In this document: piece after piece, positions 43,900-54,033 of the stretch
How positions within the stretch are numbered: position 1 is the first letter of the stretch
Layout of the letters: each line of letters begins with the position of its first letter
Assembly (NCBI GenBank): GCA_963828215.1
Contig: CAWHFO010000068.1
Span: forward strand, 124,001 to 188,000
Direction: 5' to 3'
DNA from: CAVTJL01 sp963828215
GTDB lineage: Bacteria; Pseudomonadota; Alphaproteobacteria; Geminicoccales; Geminicoccaceae
Length of the DNA: 64,000 nt
Made by a program: the position numbers and the translations under genes
The notes under the pieces: model-generated
The model's database searches: none
Told to the model about the DNA's origin: nothing
The model's input: the letters and a program-made list of their open reading frames with translations, nothing else

Positions 43900-44303
43900 G
43901 CCTCGTCGTCGACGCCTCGGTGACCTTGGCGTGGATCATGGAGGACGAGGCGACGGAGCATGCCGTGGCGGTGCTCGATCGGGTCGCTCAGGGTGGGGCG
44001 ATCGTGCCCTGCCACTGGCGCCTGGAGGTCGCGAACGCCCTGCTGATGGCCGAGCGTCGCGGCCGGGCCACCCGGCAGGACAGGCTGGAGTCACTTCGCG
44101 ACCTCGCCGTGCTTCCCATCGAGGCCGACGCGGAGAGCTGGGGTCGCGCCTGGAGCGACACCTCGTTCCTGGCCGAGACCCACAAGCTCACGACCTATGA
44201 CGCGGCCTATCTCGAGCTGGCCTTGCGCCGGGGCCTGTCGCTCGCGACGCTCGACGCTGCGCTTCGTGCGGCCGCGGCTGCGGCCGGCGTCGGGCGGCTC
44301 TGA
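43896..44303 (+). CDS. VapC-family PIN-domain toxin
   Basis: A 135-residue ribonuclease toxin starting at TTG 43896 that overlaps the antitoxin stop. PIN-domain acidic residues are visible: LVVDASVTLAWIMEDE at the start, the glutamate of WRLEVANALLMAE, and TYDAAYLELALRRG with aspartate, then LATLDAAL near the end. Length is typical of VapC. It is expected to cleave RNA, often tRNA or rRNA, unless neutralised by the HTH-Phd protein encoded just before it. Confidence 0.88.
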   Translation: MSLVVDASVTLAWIMEDEATEHAVAVLDRVAQGGAIVPCHWRLEVANALLMAERRGRATRQDRLESLRDLAVLPIEADAESWGRAWSDTSFLAETHKLTTYDAAYLELALRRGLSLATLDAALRAAAAAAGVGRL

Positions 44304-44394
44304 ACGTCACGCTTGGCCCTGACCCCGGGGGGTGACGAGCCGGGCCGCCAACCGCTCGCACCGCGCGGCCGACCCTGGCGCAGGCGGGCGGCCC

Positions 44395-45466
44395 TCACCC
44401 CGTCGGGATCGTGATCAGCGGTGCCTGGCCGCCGCGGCTCTTCTCGGCGATGGCGAGGAGGACCTGGACGAAGCTGAAGACCACCTTCGAGCGATAGTCC
44501 TCGCTGTCGATCCAGTACCAGGAGGACCCGTAGCGGACCGTGACATAGGCGTCGGCGGGTGCCTTCGGGCCGCTGCGGACGGCCAGGAGCGGCGAGACGT
44601 CGGCGACGTCGCTCTCGACCACGGTGGCCGAGGTGCGACCGGCGGCGACGTCCAGGGCCGGCACGGTGATGAGCGAGCTGAGCTCGTTCAGGATCTCCAG
44701 GGCGGAGCGGGTCAGGACGGCGACCTTGTCGTCGTCGGTCCGGACCCGACCGTAGACGATCTCGAACTCGTCACGCTTCTCCTCGACGCCGAGGAGCTTT
44801 TTCACCCGCTGCATCGTGGCGGCGAGCGGCGCGTCGGTCCCGGTGCCGTGCAAGGTGAGGAACGCCCGCCGCACCCCGCCGGACTGGTCGATTCGCAGGC
44901 CCAGGGCACCGGCGTTCTGGATCTGCCGCAGATGGTCGATCAGCTCGTAGAAGGGCGGTGCCGCCATGTGCGCGCCCGAGGTCGTGCTGCTCCAGTTGCG
45001 GAGCCCGTTGATCGACTGCACGCCCACCCGCAGCACCAGATCGACCGGCACGCCGCTCTGGATGAGGAAGAAGAGATCGCTCGGCGGGATGGCCGTGAGG
45101 TACGGATTCGGCGAGCTGCTCGCCCGTCACCGGCGTGAAGGTGATGGTCGGGCGGTCGGTGAAGTTGAGCCCGCTGCCCACGGCGACGTTGCCCGAGAGG
45201 TCGCGGAAGTCGGGCAGGACGTTGAAGCCCGTGCTGACCGATCCCTCGAGGGTGTAGCCGCTCACGATCTGGGAGACGCTGACGAAGGTCGGCACGTCGG
45301 CGTAGCGCAGGCGGACCATGTTGAGCAGGGTCTGCTGCTTGACCGAATCGGCGAGCGCGGTGGCATAGCCGAGCCGGTCGCGGCCGACGGTAAGGGTGCC
45401 GATGCTGGCGCAGCCGGGCAGCAAGGTGAGCGATCCGAGCAGCAAGGCCCGACGACGAGACGGCAT
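44395..45466 (-). CDS. Hypothetical lipoprotein (one frame break)
   Basis: I do not recognise a family. About 356 codons. The start ATG 45466 gives a signal peptide with lipobox LTLLPGC, so it should be a membrane lipoprotein. It is followed by TVGRDRLGYATALADSVKQQ and LNMVRLRYADVPTFVSVSQI, and later GLRIDQSGGVRRAFLTLHG and VRYGSSWYWIDSEDYRSK, ending near LITIPTG. The frame breaks near 45112 between FTPVTGEQLAE and PYLTAIPPSDLFFLIQSGVP, likely a base error. It is convergent with the toxin-antitoxin genes and divergent from sdhC. Confidence 0.7.
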
Positions 45467-45658
45467 GCGATTCCTTTGTCCGTTGCCCCGAGCCCCTGGG
45501 ATCGATCTCCCTTAGAACGACGCACGCCTGCATTGCGACCATCCCGGGGCCGGCGCGCCCTTCCGTCGCGCCGAGCCCCTAGGCGTCGCGGCGCATTTGC
45601 TTTATCTCGCACGTGCAGCACCCTTGGAGTCGGGCGGGCGGTTGCAGGAGAGAGAAGA

Positions 45659-46045
45659 ATGGCGACATCGGGTCGGCCTCTGTCCCCCCACCTTCAGATC
45701 TACCGCTGGTACTTCACGATGGCCCTCTCGATTGCCCATCGGGTGAGCGGCGTCGCCCTCGCGGCGGGTCTGGTCCTGCTCGCCTGGTGGCTCCTGGCGC
45801 TGGCCGGCGGGCCCGACTCCTTCGCCGCCTTCCAGGCCGTCACCGACAATCTCCTGGGGGGCCTGATCCTGTTCGGCCTCACCTTCGTCCTCTATTTCCA
45901 CCTCCTGAACGGCATCCGCCATCTGGCCTGGGACGTGGGCTACGGTTTCGAGCTGGCGACGGCGCAGCTTACCGGCGGTCTGGTCGTGGCGGGGGCCGCG
46001 GCGCTGACGCTCGTCACCTGGATCGCCGTCCTGGTGGTCCGCTGA
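45659..46045 (+). CDS. sdhC: Succinate dehydrogenase cytochrome b556 subunit
   Basis: First gene of the sdhCDAB operon, 128 residues, a three-helix membrane anchor that binds heme b and ubiquinone. Signatures: RPLSPHLQIYRWYFTMALSI, AHRVSGVAL with the quinone-site serine and arginine, and YFHLLNGIRHLAWDVGYGF with the heme-ligating histidine. ATG 45659 is directly preceded by GGAGAGAGAAGA. It is intact and 13 bases before sdhD. Confidence 0.96.
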   Translation: MATSGRPLSPHLQIYRWYFTMALSIAHRVSGVALAAGLVLLAWWLLALAGGPDSFAAFQAVTDNLLGGLILFGLTFVLYFHLLNGIRHLAWDVGYGFELATAQLTGGLVVAGAAALTLVTWIAVLVVR

Positions 46046-46058
46046 GGGGGGAGACCTG

Positions 46059-46439
46059 ATGGCCGCGCGCACCGACACCGTCCGGTTCAAGGCCCAGCGC
46101 TCCGCGAGGGAGGGGCTGTCGCACTGGAAGCTGCAGCGGGTGACGGCGATCGCCACCGCCGTCCTGGCTCTCTGGCTGATCGTGAGCTGTGTCGCCCTCT
46201 CCGGGGCGGGCTATGTCGAGGTGCGGGCCTGGCTGGCGCGGCCGCTCGACACGACGCTGATGATCCTCCTCGTCGTCTCGGCCTTCTGGCATGCCCAGCT
46301 GGGCCTCAAGGAGGTGATCCTGGACTATGTGCATCACGAGAACGCCAGGCTCGCCTCGCTCGTCGTCCTGGGGCTCGTGATCGTGGCGCTGGGCGTGGCC
46401 TGCGTCGTGGCGACCCTCAAAGTGTCTTTCGGGAGCTGA
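46059..46439 (+). CDS. sdhD: Succinate dehydrogenase hydrophobic membrane anchor
   Basis: A 126-residue three-helix anchor protein. SREGLSHWKLQRVTAIATAV-type opening (here SAREGLSHWKLQRVTAIA) and the HAQLGLKEVILDYVHHENAR segment, with the histidine near the quinone and heme site, are diagnostic. It is preceded by GGGGGGAGACCTG and followed by sdhA after 4 bases. Confidence 0.95.
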   Translation: MAARTDTVRFKAQRSAREGLSHWKLQRVTAIATAVLALWLIVSCVALSGAGYVEVRAWLARPLDTTLMILLVVSAFWHAQLGLKEVILDYVHHENARLASLVVLGLVIVALGVACVVATLKVSFGS

Positions 46440-46443
46440 GCCG

Positions 46444-48237
46444 ATGGCAGAGGCCTATCCGATCACCGATCACTATTTCGACTGCATCGTCGTCGGCGCC
46501 GGCGGCTCCGGCCTGCGCGCTGCGGTCGGCATGGTCGAGGCCGGCCTCAACGTCGCCTGCGTGACCAAGGTCTATCCGACCCGCTCCCACACCGTGGCGG
46601 CGCAGGGCGGGATCAACGCGGCGCTGGGCAACATGAACGAGGACGACTGGCGCTTCCACATGTACGACACCGTCAAGGGGTCGGACTGGCTGGGCGACCA
46701 GGACGCGATCGAGTACATGACGAAGAGCGCCGCCGGCCGCGGTCTACGAGCTGGACCATTACGGCGTGCCGTTCTCGCGCACGCCCGAGGGCAGGATCTA
46801 TCAGCGCGCCTTCGGCGGCCAGTCGGTCAATTTCGGCAAGGGGCAGGCCTATCGGACCTGCGCCGCCGCCGACCGCACCGGCCATGTGCTGCTGCACACG
46901 CTCTTCCAGCAGGCGCTGAGGAACAAGGTCCAGTTCTTCAACGAGTATTTCGCCCTCGACCTGCTGATGGACGAGGAAGGCGGCTGCGTCGGCGTGATCG
47001 CGATGTGCATCGAGGACGGCTCGCTGCACCGGTTCCGCGCGCACCAGACCTGCCTCGCCACCGGCGGCTATGGCCGCGCCTACTTCTCGTGCACCTCGGC
47101 CCACACCTGCACCGGCGACGGCAACGCCATGGTGCTGCGCGCCGGCCTGCCGCTGCAGGACATGGAGTTCGTGCAGTTCCACCCCACCGGCATCTATGGC
47201 GCCGGCTGCCTGATCACCGAGGGCTCGCGTGGCGAGGGCGGCTATCTCACCAACGCCGAGGGCGAGCGCTTCATGGAGCGCTACGCGCCGAGCGCCAAGG
47301 ATCTGGCCTCGCGCGACGTCGTCAGCCGGGCGATGACCATCGAGATCAACGAGGGCCGGGGCTGCGGGCCCCTGAAGGACCACATCCACCTCCATCTCGA
47401 GCATCTCGACCCGAAGCTCTTGCACGAGCGGCTGCCCGGCATCTCGGAGACGGCGCGTATCTTCGCCGGGGTCGACGTGACGAAGGAGCCGATCCCCGTC
47501 GTGCCGACCTGCCACTACAACATGGGCGGCATCCCGACCAACTACCTGACCGAGGTCGTCAGGCCGAAGAACGGCGATCCGGATCATCCTGTCCACGGCC
47601 TCATGGCGGTCGGCGAGGCGTCCTGCGCCTCCGTTCATGGCGCCAACCGGCTGGGCGGCAACTCGCTGATCGACCTCGTCGTGTTCGGCCGGGCCGCCGC
47701 CCACCGGGCAGCCGAGCTGGTGACGGCGGGCAGCGCCCACAAGACGGTGGCCAAGGACGTTGTCGATCCGGCCGTCGCACGGCTCGACCGGCTGCTGCAG
47801 AGCAAGGGCGACCTCTCCACCGGCGAGATCCGGCTCAACATGCAGCGGACCATGCAGAAGCATGCGAGCGTGTTCCGCGACGGCCCGACGCTGGAGCGAG
47901 GGCTGCCAGAAGATCGGCGAGGTCGCCTCGAGCCTCGCCGAGATCCGGGTCGAGCGACCGCTCGCGCGTATGGAACAGCGACCTCGTCGAGGCGCTGGAG
48001 CTGCAGAACCTGATGCTGCAGGCGGTGGCGACGATGAGCTCGGCCGCCTATCGGACCGAGAGCCGCGGGGCTCATGCCCGGGAGGACTTTCCCGAGCGCG
48101 ATGACCAGAACTGGATGAAGCACACGCTCGCCTGGGTCGATCGGGCCCACGCGCCGACGCTCGGCGAGCGGCCGGTCCACAGCCATACCCTGACGAACGA
48201 GGTGGAGCCCGTGCCGCCGGCCAAGCGGGTCTATTGA
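46444..48237 (+). CDS. sdhA: Succinate dehydrogenase flavoprotein subunit (three frame breaks)
   Basis: Catalytic FAD subunit, about 597 codons, oxidising succinate to fumarate. Signatures: CIVVGAGGSGLRAAVGMVE, RSHTVAAQGGINAALGN containing the FAD-linking histidine, FVQFHPTGIYGAGC, HYNMGGIPTNYLTEVV, and the C-terminal QNLMLQAVATMSSA then TESRGAHAREDFPERDD. The protein reads across three frames: breaks lie near 46727 (before VYELDHYGVPFSR), 47897 (before CQKIGEVASSLAEI) and 47955 (before SRVWNSDLVEALEL). Each restores perfect family sequence, so these are probably base errors, not inactivation; the rest of the operon is preserved. Confidence 0.95.
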   Translation: MAEAYPITDHYFDCIVVGAGGSGLRAAVGMVEAGLNVACVTKVYPTRSHTVAAQGGINAALGNMNEDDWRFHMYDTVKGSDWLGDQDAIEYMTKSAAGRGLRAGPLRRAVLAHARGQDLSARLRRPVGQFRQGAGLSDLRRRRPHRPCAAAHALPAGAEEQGPVLQRVFRPRPADGRGRRLRRRDRDVHRGRLAAPVPRAPDLPRHRRLWPRLLLVHLGPHLHRRRQRHGAARRPAAAGHGVRAVPPHRHLWRRLPDHRGLAWRGRLSHQRRGRALHGALRAERQGSGLARRRQPGDDHRDQRGPGLRAPEGPHPPPSRASRPEALARAAARHLGDGAYLRRGRRDEGADPRRADLPLQHGRHPDQLPDRGRQAEERRSGSSCPRPHGGRRGVLRLRSWRQPAGRQLADRPRRVRPGRRPPGSRAGDGGQRPQDGGQGRCRSGRRTARPAAAEQGRPLHRRDPAQHAADHAEACERVPRRPDAGARAARRSARSPRASPRSGSSDRSRVWNSDLVEALELQNLMLQAVATMSSAAYRTESRGAHAREDFPERDDQNWMKHTLAWVDRAHAPTLGERPVHSHTLTNEVEPVPPAKRVY

Positions 48238-48273
48238 TCGACGGCACGGGGGCCCAGAAGGACACAGCTATCG

Positions 48274-49054
48274 ATGGTCGAGTTCGCGCTTCCCAAGGCT
48301 TCCAGGCCCGTGCCGGGCACGCGTCACGCGCTCCAGGGCAGCGCCCGGAAGCCCAAGGAAGTCAGGATCTATCGCTATACGCCGGACGACGGGCAGAACC
48401 CTCGGGTCGACACCTACGAGCTCGACCTCGCCGAGTGCGGGCCGATGGTCCTGGACGCGCTCATCAAGATCAAGACCGAGATCAATTCGACGCTGACCTT
48501 CCGCCGCTCGTGCCGCGAGGGGATCTGCGGCTCCTGCGCCATGAACATCGACGGCCACAACACGCTCGCCTGCACCCGGGCGATCGCCGAATTCGGCAGG
48601 GCCGGTCAGCATCTACCCGCTGCCCCACATGCAGGTGGTGAAAGACCTCGTGGTCGACTTCACGGCCTTCTGGGACCAGTACGAGTGGATCGAGCCCTGG
48701 CTCCAGACCAAGGACCCGCATCCCGAGAAGGAGCGGCTGCAGAGCCCGGAGCAGCGGGAGAAGCTGGACGGCCTCTACGAATGCGTGCTCTGCGCCTGCT
48801 GCTCGACCGCCTGCCCGTCCTACTGGTGGAACAGCGACCGCTTTCTCGGTCCGGCGGCGCTCCTCCAGTCCTATCGCTGGCTCGCCGACAGCCGCGACGA
48901 GGCCACCGGCGAGCGCCTCGAGGCGCTCGAGGACCCCTTCAAGCTCTATCGCTGCCACACCATCATGAACTGCACCAACACCTGCCCCAAGGGCCTCAAC
49001 CCTGCGAAGGCCATCGGCCGCATTAAGCAACTCATAGTAGAGAGGAAGCTCTGA
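48274..49054 (+). CDS. sdhB: Succinate dehydrogenase iron-sulfur subunit (one frame break)
   Basis: About 260 codons carrying electrons from FAD to quinone. The 2Fe-2S cysteines are in RRSCREGICGSCAMNIDGHN with the downstream TLAC, the 4Fe-4S set is ECVLCACCSTACPSYW, and the 3Fe-4S set is HTIMNCTNTCPKGLNP. The frame breaks near 48605, after IAEFGRA, where SIYPLPHMQVVKDLVVDF continues in another frame; a single missing base is the simplest explanation. Last gene of sdhCDAB; a strong terminator follows at 49152. Confidence 0.95.
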
Positions 49055-49067
49055 GATTTCGCTAAAA

Positions 49068-49132
49068 TGTGGGCTTGGCGCGGCCTCGAACGGCGTCTAA
49101 ACCTTTGCTCACAAAGAGGCGTCAAGCCCACA
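49068..49132 (+). other. Long inverted repeat in the sdh 3' region, possible structured RNA
   Basis: TGTGGGCTTG (49068-49077) and CAAGCCCACA (49123-49132) are perfect inverted copies separated by 45 bases. Inside is a smaller hairpin, CTTTG (49103-49107) with CAAAG. It lies between the sdhB stop and the main terminator, so it would be part of the sdh mRNA 3' end. No family is recognised. Confidence 0.45.
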
Positions 49133-49151
49133 CACGCAGGTCCGATCTGAG

Positions 49152-49180
49152 AAGGAGGCCAGTGGCCTCCTTATTTTTTT
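49152..49180 (+). terminator. Rho-independent terminator of the sdh operon
   Basis: AAGGAGGCC (49152-49160) and GGCCTCCTT (49164-49172) form a perfect 9-bp stem with a three-base loop, followed by A and seven T residues. Confidence 0.92.
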
Positions 49181-49213
49181 GCCCGCTCGCCGGGCGCCCA
49201 AGCGCAGCCCAAC

Positions 49214-51448
<2,235 letters not shown>

Positions 51449-51499
51449 GAGATGGGCGCTCCCTTCCCCTCAGTCGAGGGGGCTCCGGCGATCCCGACG

Positions 51500-52363
51500 C
51501 TAGACCGACCCAGCGACGAGCGCGTCCACCTGCCTGATCTGCTCCGGCGTGAGATAGTCGCGGTAACCGCCGATCTTGCCGCGGCGAACCTTGAGCGCGT
51601 TCTCGTCCGCGGTGGCGGGCGGGCGAAGCTCGTCGCTCAGGAAGAAGCCGTCCCGCTCCTTCTGTCGGAGGGACGCGAAATCAGCGAAGGCGATCGCCGC
51701 CTCGAGCACCTCGTCGCTCGCCGGTGTGCCGAGGAAGGCCATGAGCCGGCGTAGATGCTCGAGGGGCGCCTCGCGCAGCGCCTCGTAGCGCAGGGCGAGA
51801 CCGCGCGGCAGCGCGGCCACGGTGCGCTCCCAATGCTGGTTATAGGCGGCGATCGCGCTCACGCCGAAACGCGGGCTCAGCAGGAACTCGGGCACCGACA
51901 TCAGGGCGAGGTCGGCCGGCAGGCCTCGCCGTCGGCGCGTTCGCGGGCCCGACCGTAAGACAAAATGGAAATAGTGGGACGTCGCGACGTCACGGGGATC
52001 GCGCGCCAGAAACACCACCGGCCTCGAGCGCACGAGCCGCGAGATGCGCCGACGGACCGCCGAAGGCTCGCTCACCCAGTGAGTGAAGTAGATGCTCGGA
52101 ATGCGTGGATCGATGGTCTTGAAGTTATCGAGGTCGACAAGTTCGTTCTCCGGCGTGCCATAGAGGCGATGCCAAGCGTGCGAGATCAACGCGCGCACCC
52201 AGGTCCGCCCGCTCTTGGCGTGCGAAATGAAAATCACGTCCGCACCGAGAAGCGCCGGCAGTTGCTTTCGCGACCGGCGACGCTGATCCTTGTACGACAT
52301 CCAGAGCTCGACGATTTTCGAGCGCGCCGGCTCTTCTTTCTCTTTGGCGTTGAGCTGATGCAT
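51500..52363 (-). CDS. Sulfotransferase-domain protein
   Basis: A PAPS-dependent sulfotransferase-type protein of about 287 residues. The 5'-phosphosulfate loop is visible as ISHAKSGRTWVRALI, and the 3'-phosphate-binding region is VVFLARDPRDVATSHYFHFVL. The C-terminal RRGKIGGYRDYLTPEQIRQ is typical of this fold. It should sulfate a carbohydrate, lipid or small molecule. ATG 52363 (MHQLNAKEKEE) is used; GTG 52393 is also possible. It lies between uvrB and holA with no sulfation genes nearby. Confidence 0.85.
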   Translation of the reverse strand: MHQLNAKEKEEPARSKIVELWMSYKDQRRRSRKQLPALLGADVIFISHAKSGRTWVRALISHAWHRLYGTPENELVDLDNFKTIDPRIPSIYFTHWVSEPSAVRRRISRLVRSRPVVFLARDPRDVATSHYFHFVLRSGPRTRRRRGLPADLALMSVPEFLLSPRFGVSAIAAYNQHWERTVAALPRGLALRYEALREAPLEHLRRLMAFLGTPASDEVLEAAIAFADFASLRQKERDGFFLSDELRPPATADENALKVRRGKIGGYRDYLTPEQIRQVDALVAGSV

Positions 52364-52426
52364 GCGACGTCGCCCTGAAGCGGCCATCGTCACTTTATGG
52401 CCTGGATTGGCTACCTGTCCAGTCCT

Positions 52427-53509
52427 TCATGTGCGGATGCCTCCCGCAGGCGATGGAGTCAATGAGTGATCGCTCGCGTTTCGTTCCCGCTGCGGTTCGC
52501 CGGCGCGGTCGGCCAGCTCGGCCAGGGTGTGGCGGCAGAGCAGCGCCGCCCGTGCGCCAGTGCTCTTGCAACGGATTTCCGTCTCTTGAAGGGCGGCCAG
52601 GGCCCGGGCCAATCGCATCGCGGGCCAGGCGCGGAGCGCCGAGACGTACCGGGCCCTGACGCCGAAGAAGATGGGCGGCCGGGCGCCGTCAACGGCCGCT
52701 TGGGGCGTGCTGCCGCGCTCGATCTCGGCGTGCAGGCGGAGAAGACGCACGACCATGCCCGCAGAGGCGCGGAGGACGGCGACCGGCGAGATGCCCTGGC
52801 CCAGAAGCCGAGCGAGGCTGCGCTCGAGCCGGGCCCTGTCGCCGGCGAGCCAGCCGAAGGTGACGTCGTCCATGGCGAGGGCGGCGCCGTCGCCGACCAC
52901 GGCGGCGGCATCGTCCAGCGTCACCCGTCTGGCGCCGGGGCCGACATAGAGAGCCAGCTTCTCGATCTCGCGTCGCGTCAGCTCCCGGTCGGCCCCGAGA
53001 TGACCCGCGAGATAGGAAAGGGCCTCGGGCTCGGGATCGAGCCCGGCCTCGCCCAGCAGCGCTCGGATGGCACGACCGAGGTTGCGCGTGTCCTCGCGGT
53101 AGCAGGCGATCACGGCCACCGCCGGCGACCTCTCGGCCAGCTTTCGCAGGCTCGAGCCGGTGCCGAGCTCCTCGGCCTCGAGAACGACCAGGGCCTCGAT
53201 CGCGGGAAGGTCGAGGAGGAGCTCCAGCGCACGGATGAACTCGTCCGCCATGCGCCGCACGCGGACGAGGCGCCGGCCGCCGAGCAGGCAGAGGCTCTGC
53301 GCCTCGAGCGCCAGGCGTTCCGGCTCGCTCTGGAGCTGCTCGCCATTGAGCTCGCTGACCCGGAACGGGTCCTCGAGGTCGGCCAGGACGGCGTGGCCGA
53401 GCCGCGTCGCCCGGTCACCGACGAGGCCGGCGTCGGGGCCGTAGAGAAGAACGACGGACCCTCCCGGGGCCGCGAGAAAACGCTCGATCTCGCGCGGCGG
53501 GACCTTCAC
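52427..53509 (-). CDS. holA: DNA polymerase III subunit delta
   Basis: Clamp-loader subunit that opens the sliding clamp, 360 residues. N-terminal AAA-like domain with VVLLYGPDAGLVGDRATRL, then LGGRRLVRVRRMADEF and ELTRREIEKLALYVG at the helical domain II. The C-terminal clamp-loader helical bundle ends in RHTLAELADRAG. The start overlaps the lptE stop by 4 bases, the usual alphaproteobacterial leuS-lptE-holA arrangement. Confidence 0.93.
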   Translation of the reverse strand: MKVPPREIERFLAAPGGSVVLLYGPDAGLVGDRATRLGHAVLADLEDPFRVSELNGEQLQSEPERLALEAQSLCLLGGRRLVRVRRMADEFIRALELLLDLPAIEALVVLEAEELGTGSSLRKLAERSPAVAVIACYREDTRNLGRAIRALLGEAGLDPEPEALSYLAGHLGADRELTRREIEKLALYVGPGARRVTLDDAAAVVGDGAALAMDDVTFGWLAGDRARLERSLARLLGQGISPVAVLRASAGMVVRLLRLHAEIERGSTPQAAVDGARPPIFFGVRARYVSALRAWPAMRLARALAALQETEIRCKSTGARAALLCRHTLAELADRAGEPQRERNASDHSLTPSPAGGIRT

Positions 53510-54033
53510 GCGCCGCCGTTCGCGAACTGAATGGCCAGCCGGTCCCGGATCTCCTGGCTCATCTCGATCAGCGCACGGCTCGCCGCGTCCTGCTTGGCGA
53601 CGAGCGTGGCGTACGGTGCCTTGACGACGTTGTAGCTCGCGACGCGCCGCGTGGCCGAGCGCATCAGCACCACCTGATCCTCCCTGCGGCGGAGCTGGTA
53701 GGTCGCGATCAGCGTGAGATCGTAGCGTGTGATGTTGGCATTGAGCTGGATCGCCTCCGCCGTCGACTCCTGGTCGAGCTGGACCGTGAGGTCGTAGCGC
53801 TCCGGCACGTCGAAGCCCGCCGGGTTCAGCGTGTCGGTGAGCGTGACCTTGAATTCCTGGCCGAGCTGATTGTTCGGGGTATGGATGCCGACCGCCGCCA
53901 GGTCGCCGTTGACCCGTTGCCCGGCCGGCCCCCCATGGAGCGGATGGAGACCGCAGGCCGCCAGCAGCAGCGGCAGGCCTGCGCCGGCGGCACCCAGCAG
54001 ACGGCGGCGGGACGTCCGCTCAGACGACGACAT
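53506..54033 (-). CDS. lptE: LPS-assembly lipoprotein LptE
   Basis: Outer-membrane lipoprotein that plugs and assembles the LptD lipopolysaccharide channel, 175 residues. A twin-arginine-like leader precedes lipobox LPLLLAACGLHPLHGG, the typical LptE start CGFxPL. It continues GIHTPNNQLGQEFKVTLTDTLN and YDLTVQLDQESTAEA. The start overlaps the leuS stop by 14 bases and its stop overlaps holA by 4. Confidence 0.92.
   Translation of the reverse strand: MSSSERTSRRRLLGAAGAGLPLLLAACGLHPLHGGPAGQRVNGDLAAVGIHTPNNQLGQEFKVTLTDTLNPAGFDVPERYDLTVQLDQESTAEAIQLNANITRYDLTLIATYQLRRREDQVVLMRSATRRVASYNVVKAPYATLVAKQDAASRALIEMSQEIRDRLAIQFANGGA

Noticed and set aside
46444..49054. sdhA and sdhB as pseudogenes
   Set aside because: All catalytic and cluster-binding residues are preserved and four separate breaks each restore the family sequence at once. 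Decay would also have left missense changes and deletions.
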